Assembly: GCF_000814025.1 (NCBI RefSeq)
Contig: NZ_JWLL01000005.1
Location: 434,001 to 498,000, forward strand
Length of the DNA: 64,000 nt
Direction of reading: 5' to 3'
Source: Tateyamaria sp. ANG-S1
GTDB lineage: Bacteria; Pseudomonadota; Alphaproteobacteria; Rhodobacterales; Rhodobacteraceae
In this document: positions 9,352 through 18,065 of the stretch, piece after piece
Layout: each line of letters opens with the position of its first letter
How positions within the stretch are numbered: the first letter of the stretch is position 1
Position numbers and translations under genes: made by a program
Notes under the pieces: model-generated
What the model was told of the DNA's origin: nothing
What the model saw: only the letters and a program-made list of their open reading frames with translations
Database searches by the model: none

Positions 9352-9632
9352 ATCGCCCCCACATCATCAGGAATGTCGAAGAAAGTCGGGTGGCGATACA
9401 CCTTGTCATCCGCCGGGTCATAGAGTGACCCCTTGTCGTCGGGAGATGATGCCGTGATGTCGGCGGCAGGCACCACCCAGATGCTCACCCCTTCCTTGCG
9501 ACGGGTATAAACGTCGCGCGCGTTTTGGATTGCGTGCTCGGCATCAGCGGCATGAAGCGAGCCGACATGCCGGTGGCTCAGCCCGTGCTGACCGCGAATG
9601 AACACTTCCCAAAGGGGCCATTCCTGTTTCAT
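9348..9632 (-). CDS. paaB: Phenylacetyl-CoA epoxidase subunit PaaB
   Basis: 94 aa from ATG 9632, which overlaps the paaA stop as ATGA. It opens with [21 protein letters not shown], typical PaaB, and continues with [20 protein letters not shown] and [19 protein letters not shown]. PaaB is a small subunit that bridges PaaAC heterodimers in the epoxidase complex. An in-frame extension upstream overlaps paaA and is rejected. Confidence 0.96.
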   Translation of the reverse strand: MKQEWPLWEVFIRGQHGLSHRHVGSLHAADAEHAIQNARDVYTRRKEGVSIWVVPAADITASSPDDKGSLYDPADDKVYRHPTFFDIPDDVGAM

Positions 9633-10606
9633 TCCGCCGCCACCTTTGCTGCCCGTTTTTTCGCGGCATGCGCCAGCCGCGCCTCGCGCACCCATGCGCC
9701 ATCGTCCCACGCTTTCTGCCGCGCCTCGATCCGCTCGACCGAACAGGGGCCGTTGCCCTTCAGCACGTCAAAGAACTCGGACCAGTCCGGCTCGGCAAAG
9801 TCGTAGCCGCCCTTTTCCTCGTTCCATGCAAGCGTCTCGTCCGGGATCGTGAGGCCCAGATACTCCGCCTGCGGCACCGTCTGATCCACGAATTTCTGGC
9901 GCAGCTCGTCGTTGGAATTCATCTTGATCTTCCACGCCATCGATTGCTCGGAATGCACGCTTTCCTTGTCCGATGGACCAAACATCATAAGGGACGGATA
10001 CCAGAACCGGTTCAGCGCATCCTGCGCCATGCGCTTCTGCGCTTCGGTCCCGTTCGCCATCTTCATCATGATGTCGAAGCCCTGACGCTGGTGGAACGAC
10101 TCTTCCTTGCAAATGCGCACCATCGACCGAGCATATGGGCCGTACGATGTGCGCTGCAACGGCACTTGATTCATGATGGCGGCTCCATCAACCAACCAGC
10201 CAACCGCACCCATATCGGCCCATGTTAGGGTCGGATACGCAAAGATGGAGGAGTACTTCATCCGCCCATCCAGCAGCATTTCGGTCAGCTCATCGCGGCT
10301 CACACCCAGCGTCTCGGCGGCGCAATACAGGTACAGACCATGTCCGGCCTCATCCTGCACCTTGGCCAGCAGGATCGCCTTGCGTTCCAGCGTGGGCGCA
10401 CGTGTGATCCAGTTGCCTTCGGGCAGCTGGCCGACAATCTCGGAATGCGCATGTTGACTGATCTGTCGGATCAACGTCTTGCGATAGCCTGCGGGCATCC
10501 AATCCTTCGGCTCGATCTTTTCGCCTGCGTCGATACGCGCCTGAAATGCGGCCAGCTTTTCAGGATCGTCCTGCGTCGCTTCGGATGTGATCATCTGTGC
10601 ATACAT
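9629..10606 (-). CDS. paaA: Phenylacetyl-CoA epoxidase catalytic subunit PaaA
   Basis: 325 aa, full length. A ferritin-like fold carrying the di-iron carboxylate ligands in the motifs [10 protein letters not shown] and EESFHQRQG (two E-x-x-H pairs plus separate glutamates). It performs O2-dependent 1,2-epoxidation of the aromatic ring of phenylacetyl-CoA. It sits 4 nt after paaJ and overlaps paaB by 4 nt. Together with paaB, C, D and E the multicomponent monooxygenase is complete. Confidence 0.97.
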   Translation of the reverse strand: MYAQMITSEATQDDPEKLAAFQARIDAGEKIEPKDWMPAGYRKTLIRQISQHAHSEIVGQLPEGNWITRAPTLERKAILLAKVQDEAGHGLYLYCAAETLGVSRDELTEMLLDGRMKYSSIFAYPTLTWADMGAVGWLVDGAAIMNQVPLQRTSYGPYARSMVRICKEESFHQRQGFDIMMKMANGTEAQKRMAQDALNRFWYPSLMMFGPSDKESVHSEQSMAWKIKMNSNDELRQKFVDQTVPQAEYLGLTIPDETLAWNEEKGGYDFAEPDWSEFFDVLKGNGPCSVERIEARQKAWDDGAWVREARLAHAAKKRAAKVAAE

Positions 10607-10610
10607 CGTC

Positions 10611-11813
10611 TCAAGCCCTTTCGAGTATCATGGCGACCCCTTGCCCCACACCCACACACATGGTGCAGAGGGCATAGCGGCCGCCGGTGCGTTTCAATTG
10701 ATAGGCGGCGGTCATCACCAACCGTGCGCCTGACATGCCCAGCGGATGCCCAATCGCGATGGCGCCGCCCTGCGCATTCACGCGCGGATCGTCATCGGCG
10801 ACCCCAAAGCTACGCAGCGTCGCCAGCCCCTGCGAAGCAAAGGCCTCGTTCAACTCTATCACATCCATCTGGTCGATGCTGAGGCCCGCGCGCTTCAGCA
10901 CCTTCTCCGATGCAGGCACCGGCCCGATCCCCATCACGCGCGGCTCAACCCCGGCGGCGCACATGCCAACGATCCGCGCCATAGGTGTCAGGCCCTGCGC
11001 CTCTGCCGCCTCGGTCGAGGCAATGAGCATCGCTGCCGCACCGTCATTCACGCCGGAGGCATTGCCTGCCGTCACGCTCAACTCTGTCCCGTTGATCCCA
11101 CGCAAGCCCGCCAGCTTCTCTGCACTTGTACTGGGGCGCGGGTGCTCATCCGTATCCACCAAAACCGGCTCGCCCTTGCGCTGCGGGATCGTCACCGGCG
11201 CAATTTCCTCGGCAAAGGCGCCAGCCTCGTGTGCCGCAGCCCAACGCGCCTGCGACCGGGTGGCAAAGGCATCCTGCGCCTCGCGCTCGACCTTCCAGTC
11301 AGCCGCAACGTTGTCAGCGGTCTGCGGCATGGAATCGATGCCATATTCCGACTTCATCTTCGGGTTCACAAAACGCCAGCCGATGGTTGTGTCGTACACC
11401 TGATTTGCACGCGAAAACGCGGCTTCCGCCTTTGGCATGACAAAAGGCGCGCGGCTCATGCTTTCGATCCCGCCGGCGATGACCATATCCATGTCGCCCG
11501 CCTTGATCCCACGCGCCGCGATGCCGACGGCGTCCATGCCCGACGCACACAGCCGGTTCACCGTTATCCCCGGCACATCCACCGGCAGACCCGCCAGCAA
11601 TCCGGCCATACGCGCCACATTGCGATTGTCCTCGCCCGCCTGATTGGCGCAGCCCATGACGACATCATCGATGGCGGCCCAGTCAACATCCGGATTGCGC
11701 GCCATCAAGGCAGCAATCGGCGCTGCCGCCAGATCATCGGCCCGAACGCCGGACAAAGCACCGCCATATCGCCCGATAGGCGTGCGCTGCGCGTCACAAA
11801 TCCATGCGTCCAT
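10611..11813 (-). CDS. paaJ: 3-oxoadipyl-CoA / 3-oxo-5,6-dehydrosuberyl-CoA thiolase
   Basis: 400 aa from ATG 11813, preceded by the strong ribosome site AGGAGGAG; a longer reading frame to 11864 would cover the operator region. Thiolase residues are present: nucleophile C89 in [21 protein letters not shown] with the base histidine, and the final [10 protein letters not shown] cysteine. It carries out both thiolytic steps of the phenylacetate pathway and closely resembles PcaF of the beta-ketoadipate route, so service in both is possible. First gene of the paa operon. Confidence 0.94.
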   Translation of the reverse strand: MDAWICDAQRTPIGRYGGALSGVRADDLAAAPIAALMARNPDVDWAAIDDVVMGCANQAGEDNRNVARMAGLLAGLPVDVPGITVNRLCASGMDAVGIAARGIKAGDMDMVIAGGIESMSRAPFVMPKAEAAFSRANQVYDTTIGWRFVNPKMKSEYGIDSMPQTADNVAADWKVEREAQDAFATRSQARWAAAHEAGAFAEEIAPVTIPQRKGEPVLVDTDEHPRPSTSAEKLAGLRGINGTELSVTAGNASGVNDGAAAMLIASTEAAEAQGLTPMARIVGMCAAGVEPRVMGIGPVPASEKVLKRAGLSIDQMDVIELNEAFASQGLATLRSFGVADDDPRVNAQGGAIAIGHPLGMSGARLVMTAAYQLKRTGGRYALCTMCVGVGQGVAMILERA

Positions 11814-11864
11814 GAAACTCCTCCTGACGGGAAAGTAGGGCAGTCGCCGATTCCGATCAATCAT

Positions 11865-11905
11865 AAATGTTACACAGATGCTTGATTGGTGGAAAATTTG
11901 TAACG
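11865..11905. promoter_or_regulatory. Candidate operator between paaJ and the E1 fusion gene
   Basis: The divergent spacer holds an inverted pair, GTTACA at 11869-11874 and TGTAAC at 11899-11904, 30 bp start to start, close to three helical turns. The right half reads TTTGTAACG. The same nonamer occurs 50 bp upstream of paaI (48470-48478), so both paa promoters share it. PaaX is the obvious candidate binder. Inference; no consensus for PaaX in Rhodobacterales was available to me. Confidence 0.45.
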
Positions 11906-11947
11906 CTTTATCACGCCCACTGGACCATTCCGCACCGGCAAGGTTCT

Positions 11948-14167
11948 ATGTCGCCACATCAGCCACTTGATACGGACCCCGCCATGGACCGCGCCGCAAT
12001 TGTTCACGACAACTTCCACCGGCGGCTCAAGGCCAGCGATCTGCCTTCGGGCGAGGGCGCAGGCGACATGGAGCCCGACGTGCTTCTGTCTCTCTACCGC
12101 GCGCAATGCCTGTCCCGGCAACTCGACCGCACCAGTCGTGCGATGCAGAAGGCAGGGCAGGGATACTACACCATCGGCTCCAGCGGGCATGAGGGGATGG
12201 CGGGCGTTGCCCACGCCCTGCGCCCCACCGATATGGCGTTCCTGCATTACCGCGACGCGGCGTTTCAGATCGCGCGCGCGGGGCAGGTGCCCGATCAGAA
12301 CCCCGCATGGGACATCCTGCTCAGCTTTGCGGCGTCCTCTGAGGACCCAATGTCCGGCGGTCGCCATAAGGTGCTCGGGTCCAAGGCACTCAACATCCCG
12401 CCCCAAACCTCGACAATCGCGAGCCATCTGCCCAAGGCGGTGGGCGCTGCCTATTCCATTGGCCTTTCCAAACGGCAGCGCCCGGAACACGCGCACCTGC
12501 CCGATGACGCGATCATCATGTGCAGTTTCGGCGATGCCTCTGCCAACCACTCCACGGCCCAGGGCGCGATTAACACCGCCTGCTGGACCAGCTTCCAAAA
12601 CGTACCGCTGCCCCTGCTGTTCGTGTGCGAGGACAATGGAATTGGCATATCGACCCCCACACCCTCCGGCTGGATCGCCGCCAACTTCTCCGCCAAGCCG
12701 GGCCTGACCTATTTCGCCTGTGACGGCCTCAATGTCGCGGAAACCGCGCGCGTCGCGGCTGAGGTGGCTGCGTTCGTCCGGCGGCACAAACGCCCCGCCT
12801 TCCTGCACATCCGGACCGTGCGGCTCTATGGACACGCGGGCTCCGACGTCGAGGCGACCTACCGTGCCAAGGCTCAGATCGAAGCTGATGAGGGCAACGA
12901 CCCGCTCCTTCACACGGTCCGTCTTTTGCGCGACATCGGTGCGTCCACGCCCGAGGACGCGTTGGCCCTTTATGCAGAGATAGGCAAAGAGTGCGAAGTG
13001 CTCTCCGCCAAGGCGACGAAACGCCCCCGTCTGCAAATTGCCGCAGATGTCAGTGCCAGCCTGATCCCGCCAAAGCGCACATGCGCGCCCACGAACGGCC
13101 CGTCCACCTTGCAACGCAGCAAAATCTTCGGCACCGACCTGCGCAGCAGCGAAGAACCGCAGGTGATGAGCAAACTGATCTCTTGGGCCCTCACCGACCT
13201 CATGCTCGAACACCCCGAAATCGTCATGGCAGGCGAGGACATCGGCAAAAAGGGCGGCGTCTACGGCGCGACACAGAAACTGCAATCCCGCTTCGGCCCC
13301 CACCGCGTCATCGACACACTACTCGACGAACAATCCATCCTCGGCCTTGCCATCGGCATGGCCCACAACGGCTTCATCCCGATCCCCGAAATTCAGTTTC
13401 TTGCTTACCTCCACAATGCCGAGGATCAGTTGAGGGGCGAGGCGGCCACACTCCCCTTCTTCTCCAACGGCCAATACGCCAACCCCATGGTCCTGCGAAT
13501 CGCCGGTCTGGGCTATCAGCGCGGCTTCGGCGGCCACTTCCACAACGACAACTCCCTTGCCGTCCTGCGTGACATCCCTGGCATCGTCATCGCTTGCCCC
13601 TCGCGCGGCGATGACGCGGCCAAGATGCTCCGCGAAGCGGTGCGGCTGGCCCGCGAAGAGCAGCGCGTCGTGGTCTTCATCGAACCCATAGCCCTCTACC
13701 CCATGCGTGACCTGCAAACCGAAGGCGACAGAGCGTGGATGTCGACCTACCCTGCGCCCGACGAACGGATCGCGCTGGGCGAGGTCGGGGTCAGTGGAAA
13801 TGGAACGGATCTCGCCATCATAACATACGGAAACGGACGGTACCTGTCGGAACAAGCCGCCAAGCGCCTGCGCAGCGAGGGCATCAATGCGCGCATCATC
13901 GACATGCGCTGGCTCGCACCCATGCCCGAAGCTGCCCTGATCGAACAGGCCCAAGCGTGCCGCGCCGCTCTCATCGTAGACGAATGCCGCCGGACCGGCA
14001 GCCAGTCCGAGGCGCTCATGACCCTCTTCACCGACGCAGGCATCCCAAACATCGCCCGCATCACGGCCGAGGATTGCTTCATCGCCACTGGCCCCGCCTA
14101 TGCTGCCACACTCCCATCGACAGACGGCATCGTGGACGCCGCCAGAACCCTCTGCGCCAAGTCTTGA
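11948..14167 (+). CDS. Fused E1 alpha-beta 2-oxoacid dehydrogenase component
   Basis: 739 aa from ATG 11948 with AAGG upstream; ATG 11984 is an alternative, and an earlier ATG at 11867 lies in the operator region. Residues about 20-380 are an E1 alpha thiamine-diphosphate domain (GSSGHEGMAG, FGDASANHS at 194-202, EDNGIGIS); about 407-739 are an E1 beta domain beginning MSKLISWALTDLM with GEDIGKKGGVYG and the transketolase-like C-terminus. It decarboxylates a branched-chain or related 2-oxoacid. No E2 or E3 gene is nearby, so it must use partners encoded elsewhere. Divergent from paaJ. Confidence 0.9.
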   Translation: MSPHQPLDTDPAMDRAAIVHDNFHRRLKASDLPSGEGAGDMEPDVLLSLYRAQCLSRQLDRTSRAMQKAGQGYYTIGSSGHEGMAGVAHALRPTDMAFLHYRDAAFQIARAGQVPDQNPAWDILLSFAASSEDPMSGGRHKVLGSKALNIPPQTSTIASHLPKAVGAAYSIGLSKRQRPEHAHLPDDAIIMCSFGDASANHSTAQGAINTACWTSFQNVPLPLLFVCEDNGIGISTPTPSGWIAANFSAKPGLTYFACDGLNVAETARVAAEVAAFVRRHKRPAFLHIRTVRLYGHAGSDVEATYRAKAQIEADEGNDPLLHTVRLLRDIGASTPEDALALYAEIGKECEVLSAKATKRPRLQIAADVSASLIPPKRTCAPTNGPSTLQRSKIFGTDLRSSEEPQVMSKLISWALTDLMLEHPEIVMAGEDIGKKGGVYGATQKLQSRFGPHRVIDTLLDEQSILGLAIGMAHNGFIPIPEIQFLAYLHNAEDQLRGEAATLPFFSNGQYANPMVLRIAGLGYQRGFGGHFHNDNSLAVLRDIPGIVIACPSRGDDAAKMLREAVRLAREEQRVVVFIEPIALYPMRDLQTEGDRAWMSTYPAPDERIALGEVGVSGNGTDLAIITYGNGRYLSEQAAKRLRSEGINARIIDMRWLAPMPEAALIEQAQACRAALIVDECRRTGSQSEALMTLFTDAGIPNIARITAEDCFIATGPAYAATLPSTDGIVDAARTLCAKS

Positions 14168-14257
14168 GATTCCGGTTTCACGAAATTCACCCTAGCCCTT
14201 GATCGCCCCTTTCCCTCCGGTCCACAGTCGCGCCAACAGGGAGAGAGGACAGCACCC

Positions 14258-15289
14258 ATGACGCATCAGGCAGCGTTCTACCGCGGCGGCAAACACTTCA
14301 CGGTCGAGGCGGTCGAAACACCCCAGCCCGGCCCCGGTCAGGTACAGATCGACGTCGCCTATTGCGGGATTTGCGGCACTGACCTGCATATCTACCTCGG
14401 TCACATGGACGGGCGCGTCGGCTTTGAGCGGACCATCGGGCACGAGATGTCAGGCGTCATCGCAGCCATCGGTGAAGGTGTCGAAGGGTTCACGGCAGGC
14501 CAACCCATCGTCGTCCGTCCACTCGATCACTGCGGCGTATGCCCGGCGTGCAAAGCCGGGCACGAGCACATCTGCCACAACCTGAAATTCATCGGCATCG
14601 ACAGCGACGGGGCATTCCAGCAAAAATGGAACGTCCCCGCCCACACGGTCCATATCCTCCCCAAAGACCTCAACCTCGCCCACGCTGCCCTCATCGAACC
14701 GCTCGCTGTGGCTGTCCACGACGTCGACCGCGGCAAGGTCCAGCCGGGCGAAGACGTCCTTGTCATTGGCGGCGGCCCCATCGGCATGCTCGTTGCTATG
14801 GCCGCGCGCAACGCGGGCGCGAACGTCACGGTGGCCGAGATCAACGACAACCGCCTCGCTTTCGCGGAGAAGGTCGGCTTCACGACCATGGACCCCAAAA
14901 CCACCGATGTCGCCAAGGCGATGCACGACGCCACGGGCGGCAAGGGGGCCGACGTCGTCTTCGAAGTGTCTGGCAGCCAACCTGGCGTCGATTTGATGAC
15001 CGCTGCTGCTTCCACACGAGGGCGTATTGTCATGGTCGCCATCCACGCCAGTAAACCCCAGATCGACATGTTTCAGTTCTTCTGGCGCGAGCTCGACCTG
15101 ATCGGTGCCCGTGTCTACCGGCCTGAAGACTACGACAAGGCCATGGACCTGCTCGCCAAAGGCGTCGTCGATTGCGACGCCTTTATCACCGACATTCAGG
15201 GGCTGAACGACATCGAGGGCGCGTTCAAAATGCTCACCGAGAACCCCAACGCCATGAAATCCATGATCCGCGTGACGGAGGGCCTGTAA
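14258..15289 (+). CDS. Zinc-dependent medium-chain alcohol/polyol dehydrogenase
   Basis: 343 aa. Catalytic zinc ligands C39 in CGICGTDLH and H62-E63 in GHEMSG; structural zinc cysteines C92, C95, C98, C106; Rossmann loop VIGGGPIGM. The family covers threonine, sorbitol, L-idonate and butanediol dehydrogenases. It directly abuts the KduD-like gene (stop TAA at 15287-15289, ATG at 15290), suggesting consecutive steps in sugar-alcohol or sugar-acid oxidation. The exact substrate is not readable from sequence. GAGAGGA precedes the start. Confidence 0.9.
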   Translation: MTHQAAFYRGGKHFTVEAVETPQPGPGQVQIDVAYCGICGTDLHIYLGHMDGRVGFERTIGHEMSGVIAAIGEGVEGFTAGQPIVVRPLDHCGVCPACKAGHEHICHNLKFIGIDSDGAFQQKWNVPAHTVHILPKDLNLAHAALIEPLAVAVHDVDRGKVQPGEDVLVIGGGPIGMLVAMAARNAGANVTVAEINDNRLAFAEKVGFTTMDPKTTDVAKAMHDATGGKGADVVFEVSGSQPGVDLMTAAASTRGRIVMVAIHASKPQIDMFQFFWRELDLIGARVYRPEDYDKAMDLLAKGVVDCDAFITDIQGLNDIEGAFKMLTENPNAMKSMIRVTEGL

Positions 15290-16057
15290 ATGCCAGTTCT
15301 CGACAGTTTCGACCTCACCGGCAAAACCGCCCTCGTCACCGGCGCAAAACGTGGGATTGGACGCGGGATGGCCGAAGCCCTTGCCGAAGCCGGCGCCGAC
15401 ATCATCGGCGTCAGCGCAACCCTCGAACCGGGCTCAGACATACAGCAAACCGTCGAAGCTATGGGTCGTAAATTCGCACCATACGCCTGCGACTTCTCTG
15501 ACCGCAGCGCCGTCAAAGCCTTTGCCGCCCAAGTCCTGCAAGACCACCCGCAGATAGACATCCTGATCAACAACGCGGGCACGATCCTGCGCACCCCCGC
15601 CGCCGACCATCCCGACGACATGTGGGATACGGTGATCGAGGTGAACCTGAACGCGCAGTTCATCCTCACCCGCGAGGTCGGGAAAACTATGGTCGCGCGC
15701 GGATCGGGTAAGATTATCTTCACCGCCTCTCTGCTCACGTTCCAAGGCGGGATCACAGTGCCGGGCTATGCGGCGTCCAAAGGTGGGATTGGCCAGCTCA
15801 CTATGGCTTTTGCTAACGAATGGGCAGGCAAGGGCGTAAACGTCAACGCCATCGCCCCCGGCTATATCGACACCGACAACACCGAAGCGCTGCGCAACGA
15901 CCCCGTGCGATCCAAATCCATACTAGAACGTATTCCGGCAGGTCGATGGGGCAAACCGGACGACTTCAAGGGCCCGGCTGTCTTCCTCGCCTCCGATGCC
16001 TCCGCTTACATGCACGGCCACGTTATGCTGGTCGATGGTGGTTGGATGGGCCGCTAG
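15290..16057 (+). CDS. SDR family oxidoreductase, KduD / 2-deoxy-gluconate 3-dehydrogenase-like
   Basis: 255 aa classical short-chain dehydrogenase. The cofactor motif TGAKRGIG lies at 17-24, NNAG follows, and the catalytic residues are S147, Y160 and K164. The C-terminal run IPAGRWGKPDDFKGPAVFLA and VDGGWMGR is very like KduD of pectin degradation, so a 2-dehydro-3-deoxygluconate or related keto-sugar acid is the likely substrate. Starts right after the zinc dehydrogenase stop. Its TAG stop overlaps the opposite-strand TAG of the next gene in a shared CTAG. Confidence 0.9.
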   Translation: MPVLDSFDLTGKTALVTGAKRGIGRGMAEALAEAGADIIGVSATLEPGSDIQQTVEAMGRKFAPYACDFSDRSAVKAFAAQVLQDHPQIDILINNAGTILRTPAADHPDDMWDTVIEVNLNAQFILTREVGKTMVARGSGKIIFTASLLTFQGGITVPGYAASKGGIGQLTMAFANEWAGKGVNVNAIAPGYIDTDNTEALRNDPVRSKSILERIPAGRWGKPDDFKGPAVFLASDASAYMHGHVMLVDGGWMGR

Positions 16058-16836
16058 TCCGTGATCGGATTAGGGCCGGAATAGGTCCAGCGATAGTCCG
16101 GCGGGGTCGGGCCCTTGTTGCGACCCCCTTGCTGTTGCTGTTCCCACGCATGAGACAGAACACCGACGCTGCGGGACAGGCAAAACAGCCCGCGCGCCAG
16201 TGGCGCGGGAAAGCCCAACTCAGCAAAAATCACAGCCGTCGCTCCGTCAATGTTCATCGGCACAGGCCTGCCCTTTTCTGCGGCAAGCGCCATTTCAATG
16301 CTGCGCGCCACCGCAGCATAACGTCCGGATACGATACCGTATGTCTTGGCATCATCGACAAGCGCCAAAAGCCGTGGCGCGCGTGGATCAACCGGCTTGT
16401 GAAACCGATGGCCAAAGCCCGGCAAAAACGGACCGTGCTCCGCCCGCCAAGTATCCAGCACATCGGTCAGCGGCGCATCCGACGCCTCAACCAGATGGTA
16501 CAACTCCACCGCCTGCTCGCCTGCCCCTCCATGCACGTCATCAAGCATGTTCACCGCCGATGCGATGGCGCCGTTCAACGGCAATCCGCACGTCACCGCC
16601 ATCCGCGCCGCAGCAATTGAAGGCGCTTGTGGCCCATGATCGACCGCTGCGACCAGCGCTGCCTCGAACAGCTTGGCCTGAGCCTCGGATGGCATGTCCC
16701 CTCGCACCATCAGCCAGATCATCTGGGGAAAGCTGACGTTGCCGATCAGGTCCTCAATCGGATGCCCACGCATCCGGATCTGCCCGGGCGCCATGTCGAT
16801 AATGTCAGTGGACCACCAATCAGAAACGTCACTCAT
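16054..16836 (-). CDS. Citryl-CoA lyase-like, short citrate synthase-fold protein
   Basis: 260 aa, much shorter than citrate synthase (about 370-430). The catalytic triad equivalents are visible: VHGGAGEQ (first His), GFGHRFHKPVDPRAP (second His), NIDGATAV (Asp). Short proteins of this type are called citryl-CoA lyases and cleave citryl-, citramalyl- or malyl-type CoA thioesters to acetyl-CoA and an oxoacid. It overlaps the CoA-transferase gene by 4 nt (ATGA), and tctA lies just upstream, suggesting that the imported acid is activated then cleaved. The direction and acyl group are inferred. Confidence 0.87.
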   Translation of the reverse strand: MSDVSDWWSTDIIDMAPGQIRMRGHPIEDLIGNVSFPQMIWLMVRGDMPSEAQAKLFEAALVAAVDHGPQAPSIAAARMAVTCGLPLNGAIASAVNMLDDVHGGAGEQAVELYHLVEASDAPLTDVLDTWRAEHGPFLPGFGHRFHKPVDPRAPRLLALVDDAKTYGIVSGRYAAVARSIEMALAAEKGRPVPMNIDGATAVIFAELGFPAPLARGLFCLSRSVGVLSHAWEQQQQGGRNKGPTPPDYRWTYSGPNPITD

Positions 16837-18065
16837 ATCGCCCCCTTGTCCGCCAGCGCGGCGATGTCCTCAACGCTCAGCCCCAAACTTCTCCAAACTT
16901 CGCCCGCATGCTCTCCAAGCTGTGGTGGTGGTGTCGCTACTTTCAACGGGGTCCCATCTAATTTGACGCCGGTATTAACGACCTCAATGTCGTGCCCCAC
17001 ACCGGGCACATCTGCATAGTGGGTCATCAAACCGCGCTCCGCCACCTGTGGATGCGCCAGCACGTCTGGCACCGACATCACGGCTCCGGCGGGCACACCG
17101 ATGGCGTTCAACGCCTGCGCCAAGTCCCGCGCCGAGCGATCCGCCAGCGCATCTTCAATCTCCGAACGCAATTCCATACGGTTCCGTTTGCGATTTTCCC
17201 TCGTGTGGTACTCCGGCTTGTCTCGCAGCGCAGCCAAGCCCAGGAAGTCCGTCAGCAAAACCCACTGCTCATCCTTGTTCGCCGCGATATTGATCAGCCC
17301 GTCACCCGTCCGAAACGTCCCCGACGGGGCAGAGGTAGGATTCTCGTTCCCATTGGCCCCCGGCTCAACACCCGCAATCACGTGATTAGAGACAACCCAC
17401 CCCATTGTCGCCAACACGCTTTCCAGCATCGAGCAGTCGATAAACGCCCCACGGGGACGCGCGTTCAGGGCCGATGCCACAGCAAAGGCCGCCGTCATCC
17501 CGCCAACCGTGTCGGCGACCGGATAGCCCACGCGCAAGGGCGCGCTGTCGCCATCTCCGGTGATCGACATGACGCCCGAAACGCCCTGCACAATCTGGTC
17601 GTAAGCCGGGCGATCCACCCACGGTCCGTCCTGCCCAAAACCCGAGATGGCGCAGTAGATCAGATCGGGTTTGTGCCCTTTCAGAACCTCATACCCAAGG
17701 CCCAATCGCGTCATCACACCCGGGCGAAAGTTCTCGACCACGACATCTGCCGTCTCGACCAGCCGTAGAAACAGCGCCTTTCCTTCGGGATGCTTGAAGT
17801 TCAATGTGACGGATTTTTTCCCTGCATTCTGTGCAAGGAAAGACACCCCCATCCCCTTCGCATTCAACTCGGGATCGGCACCCAATTGGCGGGCCAGATC
17901 ACCGCGCCCCGGCGCTTCGACCTTGATCACTTCGGCGCCCATATGCGCCAGTTGGTGGCAGCAAAACGGCCCTGCCAGAACGTTGGTTAGATCAAGAACG
18001 CGGACTCCGTCCAACGGGGCAGGGCGGGGGTTCACCTCGCCGTACCCGTGGGGATCAATCCCCAT
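16833..18065 (-). CDS. Family III CoA-transferase (CaiB/BaiF type)
   Basis: 410 aa, the usual size. N-terminal 'GVRVLDLTNVLAGPFC' and the catalytic aspartate region RPAYDQIVQGVSG, with GFGQDGPW before it, identify the family; the aspartate forms the mixed anhydride with the carboxylate substrate. It moves CoA onto an organic acid, here probably the substrate of the adjacent TctABC importer. It overlaps tctA by 11 nt and the lyase by 4 nt, so all five genes are one transcription unit. Confidence 0.93.
   Translation of the reverse strand: MGIDPHGYGEVNPRPAPLDGVRVLDLTNVLAGPFCCHQLAHMGAEVIKVEAPGRGDLARQLGADPELNAKGMGVSFLAQNAGKKSVTLNFKHPEGKALFLRLVETADVVVENFRPGVMTRLGLGYEVLKGHKPDLIYCAISGFGQDGPWVDRPAYDQIVQGVSGVMSITGDGDSAPLRVGYPVADTVGGMTAAFAVASALNARPRGAFIDCSMLESVLATMGWVVSNHVIAGVEPGANGNENPTSAPSGTFRTGDGLINIAANKDEQWVLLTDFLGLAALRDKPEYHTRENRKRNRMELRSEIEDALADRSARDLAQALNAIGVPAGAVMSVPDVLAHPQVAERGLMTHYADVPGVGHDIEVVNTGVKLDGTPLKVATPPPQLGEHAGEVWRSLGLSVEDIAALADKGAI

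Noticed and set aside
11870-13303. 477-codon open frame antisense to the E1 fusion gene
   Set aside because: Composition-driven shadow; E1 motifs on the plus strand are clear.
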